From assembly GCF_947503705.1 (NCBI RefSeq), contig NZ_CANNES010000001.1, positions 372,001 through 436,000 on the forward strand: a DNA stretch of 64,000 nucleotides, read 5' to 3'. Below are positions 1-8,358 of this stretch, piece by piece (positions within the stretch are counted from its first letter, which is position 1; the number at the start of each line of letters is the position of its first letter). The position numbers were made by a program, and so were the translations under genes. This stretch comes from an uncultured Tateyamaria sp. Its GTDB lineage: Bacteria > Pseudomonadota > Alphaproteobacteria > Rhodobacterales > Rhodobacteraceae. The notes under the pieces are model-generated. The model did no database searches, was not told the DNA's origin, and worked only from the letters and a program-made list of their open reading frames with translations.

Positions 1-374
1 AGTGTTGCGCGCGAACTGAGATTCATGATCCGCACCCGGTCGCCAATGCCGCCACGCTCAAGGGCGCGACCGTCTGTGGCGATCATCAAGCCGTTCCCTT
101 CAAACCGCAGCGAAACGATCTGATTGCGATTGATGAGGGCCGGCGGGCCGATTGCATCAAACGGAATAGGCCGACCAGCATAAAGAGCCGTACGCGCCTC
201 TTGCCCCGCCACATCAGAGATGCGGTCAAATGCACCGGGCCGCTCGCCCGGTTTGACTGTCAGGTCTGCGGGCGCAATCAACGTTCCGGGCCGCAGGGTG
301 CGCACCGGCGTAACCACATCGGACACGGCTTGCTGCCCGCACAGAACCACCAAAAGGATCAGAGCAAACCGCAT
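1..374 (-). CDS. flgA: Flagellar P-ring assembly chaperone FlgA (partial, C-terminus off window)
   Basis: This is the 5' part of flgA, about 124 codons; the 3' end lies beyond base 1. The translation starts with a hydrophobic signal peptide (MRFALILLVVLCGQQAVSD). An SAF-like domain follows, with the motifs LRPGTLIAPADLTVKPGE and GRPIPFDAIGPP that are typical of FlgA. The ATG overlaps the flgG stop codon by one base (TGATG), so translation is probably coupled. FlgA is a periplasmic chaperone for FlgI in P-ring assembly. It is the last gene visible in the flgB-flgC-fliE-fliQ-flgF-flgG-flgA run. Confidence 0.9.
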   Translation of the reverse strand, partial: MRFALILLVVLCGQQAVSDVVTPVRTLRPGTLIAPADLTVKPGERPGAFDRISDVAGQEARTALYAGRPIPFDAIGPPALINRNQIVSLRFEGNGLMIATDGRALERGGIGDRVRIMNLSSRAT

Positions 375-1159
375 CAACGCACCTGCGTCATTGCGCCCAT
401 CATCTGATCGGCGGCAGAAATCACCTTGGAGTTCATCTCGTAACCCCTCTGTGCGGCGATCAGTTCAGTCACTTCGCGCACCGCATCAACGGAGCTGTCT
501 TCAAGATAGCCTTGGCGCAAACTGCCCAGCCCGTCCTGGCCCGGGGTCGACACCAAAGGTGGCCCTGACGCTTCAGTTTCGGCAAACAGGTTGCTGCCCA
601 TCGCCTCCAAGCCCTTGGGATTGGTAAAGCCCGTGAGATCGAATTGACCCACCAACTGCGCGGCCGTTGCGTCAGCGAAATAGGCGTAGACTTCGCCATC
701 CGCATTGATCGACAGGCTGCGCGCATCGGCTGGGATCACGATCTCGGGTGACACAGGATAACCGTCGGAAGTCACAATCACACCTTCGCCAGTGCTTTTG
801 AGAGCACCATCGCGGGTATAGGCCGTTTGGCCTGACGGCAGGGTCACCTCCAGGTAGCCCTTGCCATCAATGGCCACATCCAAGTCCCCGCCAGTCGCCG
901 CCAGCGAACCCTGCGCCAGGTGCACCGAAACCGCAGCCGGACGCACACCCAAACCCAGTTGCACACCGGTCGGCAGAACCGTGCCATCAGAGGCGTTGAT
1001 CGAACCGGGGCGCACCATTTGTTGATAGTGTAGATCGGCAAATTCTGCGCGACGCGCATTGTAGCCGGTGGTGCTCATATTCGCGAGATTATTGGAAATC
1101 GTCTCGACCCGCATCTGCTGGGCCAGCATTCCAGTTGCAGCGATTTGTAGGGCGCGCAT
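374..1159 (-). CDS. flgG: Flagellar basal-body distal rod protein FlgG
   Basis: The protein has 261 residues, the usual FlgG length. The N-terminal rod motif (MRALQIAATGMLAQQMRVET, then ISNNLANMSTTGY) and the C-terminal helix (SVDAVREVTELIAAQRGYEM) match the conserved terminal helices of axial rod proteins. FlgG forms the distal rod of the basal body and is exported by the flagellar type III apparatus. The ATG has a GAGGAG ribosome-binding site 7 bases upstream. It lies 10 bases after flgF and overlaps flgA by one base. Confidence 0.96.
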   Translation of the reverse strand: MRALQIAATGMLAQQMRVETISNNLANMSTTGYNARRAEFADLHYQQMVRPGSINASDGTVLPTGVQLGLGVRPAAVSVHLAQGSLAATGGDLDVAIDGKGYLEVTLPSGQTAYTRDGALKSTGEGVIVTSDGYPVSPEIVIPADARSLSINADGEVYAYFADATAAQLVGQFDLTGFTNPKGLEAMGSNLFAETEASGPPLVSTPGQDGLGSLRQGYLEDSSVDAVREVTELIAAQRGYEMNSKVISAADQMMGAMTQVR

Positions 1160-1169
1160 GTCAGTCTCC

Positions 1170-1889
1170 TCAGTTGGATTTCATCATCGCGTCCATCGCA
1201 CGGCGCACGCGTTCATCTTCGGAATCAAGAAAGCTCTGACCCATCTCGTAAGACCGTTGCACTTCAATCATGCGGGCCAATTGCGAGATCGGATCAACGT
1301 TGGACGCCTCCGCAAAGCCTTGCAGGACACGGGCGGTTTCAGCAGGTTCAAAGCCGTCATCGGCCCGAAACACCACTCCACCTTCACGTGCCATCATTGT
1401 CGGATTAGTGGGAACCACGACAGCAATTTGACCGACAAGAGCGCCATCCGCACTGATCGTGCCATCGGTTCCGACGCTGATGGTTTGGGCATCAGGCGGG
1501 ACAAAAATAGGTGCACCACCCGCATCCAAAACCGGAAAACCGTCATGAGTGACCAGGTCACCTTCTCCGTTCGGGGTAAAGCTGCCCGCCCGGGTGAGCC
1601 GTTCGCCGCGAGGCGTTTCAATCAGAAAGTAACCGTCGCCCTCAATGGCGAAATCAAACGTGCCGCCGGTTTCATTCAACGCCCCCTGCACCAGAGAGGT
1701 CTGGCGCACGTTGCCGTTGCCCATCGACAGCGACCCGCCCCCCTGAATACTTTGCACATATTCGGAGAACACAACGCCTTCCTGACGAAAGCCCGTCGTA
1801 GCCGCATTGGCAATATTGTTGGCGACCACTTGCATTTCACGCATTAAGCCCGACTGACGGGTCAACGTGATGTATCCGGTGCTGTCCAA
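1170..1889 (-). CDS. flgF: Flagellar basal-body rod protein FlgF
   Basis: The 239-residue protein carries the N-terminal rod signature (REMQVVANNIANAATTGFRQ) and the C-terminal SNVDPISQLARMIEVQRSYE helix, and it pairs with the adjacent flgG. The start codon is TTG at 1889. An AGGAGG ribosome-binding site lies 5 bases upstream and is made from the final two glycine codons of fliQ, so initiation is probably coupled to the end of fliQ translation. FlgF is a proximal rod subunit of the basal body. Confidence 0.95.
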   Translation of the reverse strand: MDSTGYITLTRQSGLMREMQVVANNIANAATTGFRQEGVVFSEYVQSIQGGGSLSMGNGNVRQTSLVQGALNETGGTFDFAIEGDGYFLIETPRGERLTRAGSFTPNGEGDLVTHDGFPVLDAGGAPIFVPPDAQTISVGTDGTISADGALVGQIAVVVPTNPTMMAREGGVVFRADDGFEPAETARVLQGFAEASNVDPISQLARMIEVQRSYEMGQSFLDSEDERVRRAMDAMMKSN

Positions 1890-1890
1890 A

Positions 1891-2160
1891 TTATCCTCCT
1901 ATGATCAATGGGATGATGCGATCTTGAAAGAACGACACCATGGTTTGGGTCATGAAGCCCATCGACATCCAGAATACGATCACGATGGCCGCTAGCTTGG
2001 GCACAAAGGTCAGTGTCATTTCCTGGATCGAGGTCAGCGCCTGTACCAAACCGATAGAAACACCCGCGACCAAGGCCACGGTCAGGATCGGAATGGAAAC
2101 CAGTACCGCCACCCAAAGCCCTTGCCGCAACGTGTCGAAAAAGATCACTTCGTTCAGCAT
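1891..2160 (-). CDS. fliQ: Flagellar export apparatus protein FliQ
   Basis: The 89-residue membrane protein has two hydrophobic hairpin segments (about residues 14-38 and 52-75). Characteristic FliQ motifs such as GLVQALTSIQEMTLTFVPKL are present. FliQ sits in the inner-membrane export gate with FliP and FliR, and its length is standard. The ATG follows directly after the TAG stop of fliE. Its last codons double as the Shine-Dalgarno sequence for flgF. fliP and fliR are not in the window. Confidence 0.95.
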   Translation of the reverse strand: MLNEVIFFDTLRQGLWVAVLVSIPILTVALVAGVSIGLVQALTSIQEMTLTFVPKLAAIVIVFWMSMGFMTQTMVSFFQDRIIPLIIGG

Positions 2161-2445
2161 CTAGACAGGCATCCGCAGGATTTCCTGATACGCCTCAACA
2201 ACCTTGTTGCGCACGGTCACGGCCGTCTCGACGGCCAACTCGGTTTGAGCCAAGGCTTGGACCAGCGCATGCGGGTCTGCATCGCCAGTCATCGCCTGTT
2301 TGGCCACTTTTTCGCCCTGTGCCACCGTCTGGGCGAAATCCATGGCGACACGGCCAAACATGCTGCCCCCGTCCTGGGTCGATGGTTCGGTTGCGGGGCG
2401 GGATGCCGCGTATTTCTGTACCGCTGAGAGTGCTGCAATATCCAT
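2161..2445 (-). CDS. fliE: Flagellar hook-basal body protein FliE
   Basis: The protein has 94 residues, the standard FliE length. The C-terminal half (HALVQALAQTELAVETAVTV, then RNKVVEAYQEILRMPV) is the conserved FliE segment ending in the EI(L/M)RMP(V/I) motif. FliE links the MS-ring to the proximal rod and is an early export substrate. The gene lies between flgC and fliQ in a tightly packed leftward operon. Confidence 0.95.
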   Translation of the reverse strand: MDIAALSAVQKYAASRPATEPSTQDGGSMFGRVAMDFAQTVAQGEKVAKQAMTGDADPHALVQALAQTELAVETAVTVRNKVVEAYQEILRMPV

Positions 2446-2471
2446 TCTGGATCTCCTTTCAAATGCGCCGC

Positions 2472-2864
2472 TTAACGGCGCAACAACTGCATCAGGCTGG
2501 ACGACATCTGTCGCGCCTGCTCAAACATCTTGAGGTTTGCCTCATAGCTGCGCTGCGCCTCACGGGCGTCCGCAAGCTCGATCAGAAGCTCAACATTGGA
2601 CCCTTGATAATGCCCGGTCTCATCCGCCATCGGGTGGGACGGATCGTGGATCAGTTCCAGCTCGCGCATATCGAGCGACACGCGGCCCGCTTCAACCTCG
2701 GCAACACCTCGAGAACCGTTGAACGCCGTTTCAAAAGCAATGGTTTTGCGCCTGTATCCTGGCGTATCCGCGTTCGAGATGTTCTCGGACAAATGCCGCA
2801 AACGCGAAGACTGGGCTTGCAAGCCGCTGGCTGAGATTGACAAGGCTTTGGCAAATTCGCTCAT
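2472..2864 (-). CDS. flgC: Flagellar basal-body rod protein FlgC
   Basis: The 130-residue protein begins with the rod-protein helix and the ENISNADTPGYRRK motif. It ends with the C-terminal helix NVELLIELADAREAQRSYEA, which identifies FlgC. FlgC is a proximal rod subunit. The gene starts 12 bases after the flgB stop and is followed by fliE, the conserved flgBC-fliE order. Confidence 0.95.
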   Translation of the reverse strand: MSEFAKALSISASGLQAQSSRLRHLSENISNADTPGYRRKTIAFETAFNGSRGVAEVEAGRVSLDMRELELIHDPSHPMADETGHYQGSNVELLIELADAREAQRSYEANLKMFEQARQMSSSLMQLLRR

Positions 2865-2876
2865 CTCCCGCCCTCC

Positions 2877-3269
2877 TTATTGTCGGCCAAGGCTGCTGCG
2901 CAGCACGGTTATGGCGGATTTATAGATGGCGAGGGCGCGGTCATGCTGCCGCTTGGCATCCGTTCCGCGCAGCATTTCAGTCTCGATCGAGACGGTATTT
3001 CCATCCGGTGAGGCAAAAGTTTTGTCCTGCACCATAATGTCCGCCACCGCACCAGCCCGGACGCCGTGCAAGTGGCCATCCCGCGTGGCGCGTGCCATTT
3101 GACCACCCGTTTCGCGCGGCGCATACATGTCCTTAAAACTGGGGAGATCGCGGGCGATATAGCCCGGTGTGTCGGCATTGGCGACATTTTGGGCAACGAC
3201 AGCCTGCTTTTTCCCGGCGTGCACTGCCATTGCGTGGGCCGTTTCAAAGACGGCGAGGTTCTGGAACAT
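2877..3269 (-). CDS. flgB: Flagellar basal-body rod protein FlgB
   Basis: I place the start at the ATG at 3269 (MFQNLAVFETAHAMAVHAGK), preceded by a GGGAG site; this gives 130 residues. The VVAQNVANADTPGYIARDLP stretch is the conserved rod-protein signature. FlgB is the first proximal rod subunit. It is the promoter-proximal gene of the leftward rod operon and is divergent from fliI. The shared 82-base gap (3270-3351) must hold promoters for both. Confidence 0.94.
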   Translation of the reverse strand: MFQNLAVFETAHAMAVHAGKKQAVVAQNVANADTPGYIARDLPSFKDMYAPRETGGQMARATRDGHLHGVRAGAVADIMVQDKTFASPDGNTVSIETEMLRGTDAKRQHDRALAIYKSAITVLRSSLGRQ

Positions 3270-3351
3270 CGGGGCTTCTCCCTCGAGTGATTTCAATCAA
3301 GGCTTAACCCTGATTCCTTTAAAAACAGTTTGCAGACATCCGGAGGATCCG

Positions 3352-4728
3352 ATGCGGCGAGCTGTTCGACTGAAAACCCTGCAATCGCAATTAGGTGCGC
3401 TTGAAATCACGCGCAGTGTTGGGCGCGTCACCCGCGTTCAAGGTGGCATTTTACAGGTGACGGGGCTGGATCATATCGCGCGCATTGGCGACCGCGCCGA
3501 AGTTTCCTGCCGCGATGGCAAGGTTCTGAAAGGTGAGGTTATTCAACTCACACCAGAGGGAATAACGTTGCTGCCGGATGCCGCAGTGGATGGGGTGGCA
3601 ATGGCGGATCGCGTGGTGCTGACCCGCGGCGGGACAATCGCGCCGGACTCAAGCTGGGTTGGCCGAATCATCGATCCAGACGGCAATCCGCTGGATGGTG
3701 CGCCCGTGATCAGTGGTGCACTTGCCCGACCTTTGCGCTGCGCACCGCCTGCCGCCGCCACGCGCAAGCCGATGGGCGCACGTTTGAACACCGGACATAT
3801 CGTTTTTGACACGATGTTGCCAATTGTGCGTGGTCAGCGGGTCGGCCTGTTTGCAGGTTCCGGTGTCGGAAAAACCAGCCTGATGGGCGAGTTTGCCAAA
3901 CGCATTACCGCAGATATCGTCGTGATCGCAATGATTGGCGAGCGCGGGCGCGAGGTGCGCCATTTCGTCGATAGCGTTCTCGGCCCAGAGGGGCGGGCGC
4001 GCACAATTGTCGTGGCCGCAACCTCCGATCAATCCCCGCTGATGCGCCGCCGGTGCGCTTGGACGGCGATGGCCGTAGCCGAGCATTTCAGGGATCAAGG
4101 ATTGTCGGTATTGTTTCTCGCCGATTCGATCACGCGGTTTGCAGAAGCTCACCGCGAAGTGGCCGTGGCCGCTGGCGAAGCGCCGGTTCTGCGTGGATTC
4201 CCGCCGACAACGGCCCATCTGATCATGTCGCTTTGCGAAAGAGCCGGCCCCGGGTCAGACACGCAAGGCGACATCACGGCGGTGTTCAGCGTTTTGGTTG
4301 CCGGATCAGATATGGATGAACCCATCGCCGATATTCTGCGCGGTGTGCTGGACGGGCACGTCGTTCTGGACAGATCAATCGCGGAACGTGGCCGTTTTCC
4401 GGCGGTTGACGTACTGCGTTCCGTTTCCCGAAGCCTGCCTGCGGCCGCGACCGACGAGGAGAACAAGACAATCGCCCAGATACGAAAGTACTTCAGTACT
4501 TATGCGCAGAACCAAATGATGATTTCGGCGGGCTTGTATACGCAAGGAACGGACAACGAAATTGACCAGGCAATACAGCTCTTCAGCCCACTGGACGAAG
4601 CAATGGCAGTCGCGCATGATCAGGACCCTGCGCACAGCTTTGACCAAATACGTCTAATTCTCAGACGTACAGGCCGTGCCAGCAATACAAAAAAGGCCCC
4701 GATGCCGATGGCGCGTCAATCAAGTTAA
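3352..4728 (+). CDS. fliI: Flagellum-specific ATPase FliI
   Basis: The 458-residue protein starts at the ATG at 3352, seven bases after a GGAGG site. It is a RecA/F1-beta-like ATPase that energises substrate unfolding at the flagellar export gate. The Walker A motif AGSGVGKTS lies near residues 168-176, and the Walker B stretch is LSVLFLADSITRFAEAHRE. The VFDTMLPIVRGQRVGLFAG segment is typical of FliI and its type III homologues. It is divergent from flgB, and fliH is not adjacent. Confidence 0.96.
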   Translation: MRRAVRLKTLQSQLGALEITRSVGRVTRVQGGILQVTGLDHIARIGDRAEVSCRDGKVLKGEVIQLTPEGITLLPDAAVDGVAMADRVVLTRGGTIAPDSSWVGRIIDPDGNPLDGAPVISGALARPLRCAPPAAATRKPMGARLNTGHIVFDTMLPIVRGQRVGLFAGSGVGKTSLMGEFAKRITADIVVIAMIGERGREVRHFVDSVLGPEGRARTIVVAATSDQSPLMRRRCAWTAMAVAEHFRDQGLSVLFLADSITRFAEAHREVAVAAGEAPVLRGFPPTTAHLIMSLCERAGPGSDTQGDITAVFSVLVAGSDMDEPIADILRGVLDGHVVLDRSIAERGRFPAVDVLRSVSRSLPAAATDEENKTIAQIRKYFSTYAQNQMMISAGLYTQGTDNEIDQAIQLFSPLDEAMAVAHDQDPAHSFDQIRLILRRTGRASNTKKAPMPMARQSS

Positions 4729-4831
4729 AGATGATTTGGCGTCGCAATAAACTCTGTTGGCCAGGTGTGGGAAGTGTTCTTCAAAAAGTGTCGTTTCGGT
4801 GTCCAAGTTGCGGGCGGAACTACCAGGCCTC

Positions 4832-5620
4832 TCAACTGCTCAGCAGTGTGAGCGCGATCGCTGCACCACTGGCACCGTTTCCAAATGAGCTCAATTGCGA
4901 CCTTGCAAAGTAAGTTGAAATCACATTGTCGAGCACCTCTGGATCAGCAAATTGAGATGGATCCGTTACCCCGAAAATTTCTGCGCTCCGATCTTGAAAG
5001 ACGGTTAACTGTTGGTCGATGTCCACCTGGCCAAACGCCGTTGGAAGCCCGAGCGCGGTTTCAAACAAGCTGCGAAGCGGCGGCTGTCCCATGATGGTAA
5101 ACCATTTGGAAGCATCACTTCCTTCCGTGCCGACGACCTCGCCCATTGTCCGCTCCGCATAAAGCGCAATGCGCATTGTGTCGTCTTGCGCGCCGGTTGC
5201 CACTTCAAAGCTGTTGGCCTGAAATCTGGCAATAATATCGCCCGCAAAATCTGGTGATAGCGCGCCTGGAATTTCACCCGGACCAAGTCCAAAAGCCGCC
5301 GAAAAATCTTGGTATCGGCTGTCAGTAAAGCGGTTGGCCAAAGCGTCATCCGCAGTGGTGCCATCGCTCAACATCTTTTGGATAAAGAAACTGTTGTTAA
5401 TGTCATCCTGCAAACCAAACGCGCCCAACGCGACGGTCAAAAGACGACGATCCGCCACCAGGTCTTCGGCGGAGGTCACACTGCTGATATTCTCGGCAAA
5501 ATACTCGGTATCTCGTTTAAGCGCGACTGACTGATTGAAGGTTTCAAGCTGACGATCATAGGTGCGCTGCAAAAACTGCCAGCCACTCAGCCCGGATGAA
5601 GGAAGGACAGGTTGGAACAT
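4832..5620 (-). CDS. DUF1217 family protein in flagellar cluster
   Basis: The 262-residue protein begins MFQPVLPSSGLSGWQFLQRT and is rich in short helices with RYQDFSAAFGLG-type motifs. It matches the DUF1217 family, which I know mainly from flagellar loci of alphaproteobacteria. It has no signal peptide or membrane segment. It is convergent with fliI and lies 3 bases downstream of flbT, so it is co-transcribed with flaF-flbT. The role is unknown; export or assembly of the filament or hook is an inference from context. Confidence 0.8.
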   Translation of the reverse strand: MFQPVLPSSGLSGWQFLQRTYDRQLETFNQSVALKRDTEYFAENISSVTSAEDLVADRRLLTVALGAFGLQDDINNSFFIQKMLSDGTTADDALANRFTDSRYQDFSAAFGLGPGEIPGALSPDFAGDIIARFQANSFEVATGAQDDTMRIALYAERTMGEVVGTEGSDASKWFTIMGQPPLRSLFETALGLPTAFGQVDIDQQLTVFQDRSAEIFGVTDPSQFADPEVLDNVISTYFARSQLSSFGNGASGAAIALTLLSS

Positions 5621-5623
5621 GTC

Positions 5624-6025
5624 TTACGCTCCAGCTGCCAACAACCGCTCTTCCCGCGGCAACAGAGTGCGCAACGCCTTCAGGCACCGATAATAGTCAC
5701 CGTCGACAAGTGCGTGAGACGCCTGATCAAGATGTTTGCGGCTGTCGTGGTCAATAAATACCTGGCTCAACTCTTCGACGCTGCGCAGCAAATTGCGACG
5801 TGCTTCAGCTGGTTCTGCATCCCCGGACAACACAAGTTGAACAGCATAGCAGACACGTCGGACAGGCGTTTTCGCATCTTCAGGATGGATCGCGTCCCGC
5901 AGGCGCAGAATATTGGCATCCGGGGTCATGATGGCGAGGCGACTGCGCCGGTCTCCATTCTCGATCACAGCACCATTAATCAAAATGCGTTCTCTGGGGC
6001 TCAGCTTGAGAATGAGACCACTCAT
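5624..6025 (-). CDS. flbT: Flagellar biosynthesis repressor FlbT
   Basis: The start is the ATG at 6025 (MSGLILKLSPRERILINGAV), giving 133 residues, the usual FlbT size. The ATG overlaps the flaF stop (ATGA). FlbT is a post-transcriptional regulator in alphaproteobacteria. In Caulobacter it binds the 5' leader of flagellin mRNA and destabilises it, while FlaF acts in the opposite direction. Both genes lie directly downstream of the flagellin gene here, which fits that role. Confidence 0.93.
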   Translation of the reverse strand: MSGLILKLSPRERILINGAVIENGDRRSRLAIMTPDANILRLRDAIHPEDAKTPVRRVCYAVQLVLSGDAEPAEARRNLLRSVEELSQVFIDHDSRKHLDQASHALVDGDYYRCLKALRTLLPREERLLAAGA

Positions 6026-6399
6026 TGCGAAGGTCCTTCCTTTTTCAGGCCACGCAGGACGGCCATATTTATTTCGAGCAGCGGCATGATCGATGCTTTT
6101 TCCCGCAATATCTTGCGCGTGTGATGTTGTGTAAATTCTGCAAGATATAAGATGCGCGCTTTCAACTCTTCCGGCAGTGGATTGTTCTTGTCGACAATGT
6201 CCACAACCAAGGCAGCCCAAAGTTTCTGGTTGCGATGCAGCGCCTCTGCATAGCCAGGAAAATCCGTTTTTGACCGAACAGCCGTGTCGCGAAGCTGTTG
6301 CGTCACGCGCGCGATGACGTCGTATTCGGCACGGCGGCCGTTTCGTGTGGAAACAGCGTTTTCCGCATATCCGCGCAGGGCCTGAGACGTAGCGTTCAC
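6022..6399 (-). CDS. flaF: Flagellar biosynthesis regulator FlaF
   Basis: The 125-residue helical protein contains the FlaF signatures ALRGYAENA, ALHRNQKLWAALVVDIVD and NPLPEELKARILYLAEFTQH. FlaF promotes flagellin translation or secretion and works with FlbT. The gene begins 72 bases after the flagellin stop, behind a strong hairpin, and overlaps flbT by 4 bases. Confidence 0.93.
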   Translation of the reverse strand: MNATSQALRGYAENAVSTRNGRRAEYDVIARVTQQLRDTAVRSKTDFPGYAEALHRNQKLWAALVVDIVDKNNPLPEELKARILYLAEFTQHHTRKILREKASIMPLLEINMAVLRGLKKEGPSQ

Positions 6400-6432
6400 G
6401 TATTCACCTATGTCAAATGGAGAGAGAAGTGT

Positions 6433-6464
6433 GGGCCAGGCGATGGGTCACCAACGCCTGGCCC
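6433..6464 (-). terminator. Hairpin downstream of flagellin gene
   Basis: A perfect 10-bp stem (GGGCCAGGCG with CGCCTGGCCC) around a 12-base loop lies 8 bases beyond the flagellin stop and upstream of flaF. There is no long T tract on the minus strand. It may therefore be an attenuator or a 3' stabilising structure that separates high flagellin expression from flaF-flbT. Confidence 0.6.
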
Positions 6465-6471
6465 TTTTGGA

Positions 6472-7791
6472 TTAGCGGAACAGCGACAGGATTGTCTGCG
6501 GCGCCTGGTTCGCGATCGACAGCGATTGCACGCCCAGCTGCTGTTGGGTTTGCAGGGCCTGCAAGCGCGCCGACACTTCTTCCATATCCGCATCGACCAA
6601 CGAACCGATACCCGACTTGAACGAGTCTGTCAGATTGCTGACAAAGTCAGATTGCGTTTCGATGCGGTTCTGTACTGTACCAAAGGACGCAGCGGCGTTG
6701 ATCGACTGCTCAATCAGGCCATCGATCGCAGTCAGCGCGGACGCAGCACCCGAATCCGATGTCACATCAAGAGTCGAAAGCGCTCCGAGACCACCGGTCG
6801 ACGCGGTTGAACCGGGCGTACCACCATTTTGGAACACGGCGCCAACATCCACGTCACCCGCCGTTGCACCGGTCGAGAACGTCAGCGTACCAGCGGCAAT
6901 ATCAACCGTTACACCGTAACCATCAGCGCCGTCTGTTGCGGCGTCAAAGAAGGCTGTCAGCTGGTTTGCCAAGCCGTTGATCACATCTGCCTGACCATCC
7001 TCCGCACTCGCGACGAACTGGAAGTCACGACGGCCTGTCGCAGAACTGCCATCGGCGGTGTTGATCGACAGACCATCCAAAGTCAGTTGGTAGCTGTTGC
7101 CAGCAGAGACCGCGCCAAAGGCTACAGTCGTGCTGTTACCACCCGTCACTGTGACAGAGGAAACCGGGTCAGTGGCCGCGGCAGCAAAGCCAGTGTTGGC
7201 CGCACCAACCTGAATTGCGTCATTGGCCAATGGCTGAGTGGACACACCTGTACCAAAGGCCTGTGCACTTGCCGGTGTCGTTGTGGACAGGTTCTGGCGC
7301 ACAACATCAATTTGGCCCGCGGTCACTGCACCACTGTTGTCCCGGTTGAGAGAGGACAGGATCTGGACGTCTTCGGTGCTGGTGCCGTCAATCAGGTTCA
7401 AACCGTTGAACTGAGCCGCCGCCACGACCGAGCCGATCTGTTCCGTCAGGGCCGTGATGTCTTGTTGGATCGAATCGCGATCAACGTTCTCTTCCTGTGC
7501 AGCAACGATCCGACCTTTGACATCGTTCAGCAGATCAGTGATCGTTTCAGACGCGTTTGCTGCTACGGCCACGGTGCTTTCGCCGAGCGAAAGACTTTCA
7601 GACACGGCCTTGAAACCGGCGACATCGGATTCCATCACTTTGGAGATCGCCCAAACGGCCGAGTTGTCTTTGGCGCTTGAGACCGATTTGCCGGTCGAGA
7701 TCTCGTTTTGAGTCATCGACAGGTCTTTGTTGATGGATTTCAGCGTTTGCAACGCAACCATTGCGCTGTTGTTTGTAAGAATGCTCGACAT
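6472..7791 (-). CDS. fliC: Flagellin
   Basis: I choose the ATG at 7791 (MSSILTNNSAMVALQTLKSI), which has AAGGA 8 bases upstream; the codon two positions earlier is too close to that site. The protein has 439 residues. The N-terminal D0/D1 helices are visible (about residues 1-160, with LSMTQNEISTGKSVSSAKDN), then a glycine/threonine-rich variable centre, then C-terminal D1/D0 ending QSLSIANQAPQTILSLFR. It is the filament subunit, exported by the flagellar apparatus. It is probably regulated through its structured leader and the nearby FlbT/FlaF. Confidence 0.96.
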   Translation of the reverse strand: MSSILTNNSAMVALQTLKSINKDLSMTQNEISTGKSVSSAKDNSAVWAISKVMESDVAGFKAVSESLSLGESTVAVAANASETITDLLNDVKGRIVAAQEENVDRDSIQQDITALTEQIGSVVAAAQFNGLNLIDGTSTEDVQILSSLNRDNSGAVTAGQIDVVRQNLSTTTPASAQAFGTGVSTQPLANDAIQVGAANTGFAAAATDPVSSVTVTGGNSTTVAFGAVSAGNSYQLTLDGLSINTADGSSATGRRDFQFVASAEDGQADVINGLANQLTAFFDAATDGADGYGVTVDIAAGTLTFSTGATAGDVDVGAVFQNGGTPGSTASTGGLGALSTLDVTSDSGAASALTAIDGLIEQSINAAASFGTVQNRIETQSDFVSNLTDSFKSGIGSLVDADMEEVSARLQALQTQQQLGVQSLSIANQAPQTILSLFR

Positions 7792-7810
7792 GTGCATTTC
7801 CTTTTGTCAC

Positions 7811-7920
7811 GGCGCTTTGCGCCAAGGTTTACGTCCCGCCCCCCCGTGGGACGGACCAATTGCCGTTCTGACAAATGCACTCCCCTTCATCGGGGTCATG
7901 CGCCACTCGCGTTGAGTGCA
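7811..7920 (-). promoter_or_regulatory. Structured leader region of flagellin mRNA
   Basis: Three inverted repeats lie between flgN and flagellin. One is GGCGC-TTT-GCGCC (7811-7823). The second is CGTCCC paired with GGGACG (7832-7853). The third is a longer element with outer arms TGCACTC/GAGTGCA (7876-7920) and an inner CCCC/GGGG hairpin. They would form stem-loops in the flagellin 5' leader if transcription starts upstream of them. The distal element could instead be the end of the flgJ-flgN transcript. Confidence 0.45.
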
Positions 7921-7998
7921 GGCGCACCATGCCGTCTATTTGACTAATGCTTCCCTAAGCGATCTCACTCTTGTTGTTCGCATTTGATTCAACCGTCT

Positions 7999-8358
7999 TC
8001 ACGCCCGCTTTTCGATCGAACGATTCACGCCCAAATCCACTGCCTTTTTGCAGCCGCGCGAATCGTAAGTGTCCAAGGACTGACGTACCCGCCGAATTGC
8101 GGCCAACCGACGGGAAACGGATCGGATGCCATCCAGCGCAGTGTTCAGCAGGGCCTGATTGCGTTCTACCTTGGTATTCAGTGCTGCAAGACGCGCAGTA
8201 TCCTCGGCATCCAGCGCGTTCAGCTGGTCGATCAATTCTTCTTTGCGTAAATGCAGGCGCGACACCTCTTCGATATTTCCTGCCAACAGCGCCGTACGCT
8301 CCGCATCCAAAAGGTCGTCCATAGAGTCTATAGTACCCTGCAACGTATCAGCGGTCAT
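7999..8358 (-). CDS. flgN: FlgN-like flagellar export chaperone
   Basis: The 119-residue helical protein starts at the ATG at 8358, with a GGAG site 7 bases upstream. Its long amphipathic helices (IDSMDDLLDAERTALLAGN, LRKEELIDQLNALDAEDTAR, NQALLNTALDGIRSVSRRL) match FlgN-type chaperones. FlgN binds the hook-filament junction proteins FlgK and FlgL before export. It overlaps the end of the flgJ-like gene, which suggests one operon. Assignment rests on fold pattern and context, so it is less certain than the rod genes. Confidence 0.75.
   Translation of the reverse strand: MTADTLQGTIDSMDDLLDAERTALLAGNIEEVSRLHLRKEELIDQLNALDAEDTARLAALNTKVERNQALLNTALDGIRSVSRRLAAIRRVRQSLDTYDSRGCKKAVDLGVNRSIEKRA

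Noticed and set aside
4729-4831. Possible short gene between fliI and the DUF1217 gene
   Set aside because: The open frames here have no convincing ribosome-binding site and run into the convergent DUF1217 gene.
7921-7998. Sigma-54 or CtrA-type promoter for flagellin
   Set aside because: A GG...GC pair is present near 7926-7932, but the spacing is not the 10 bases needed for sigma-54. No TTAA-N7-TTAA box was found.
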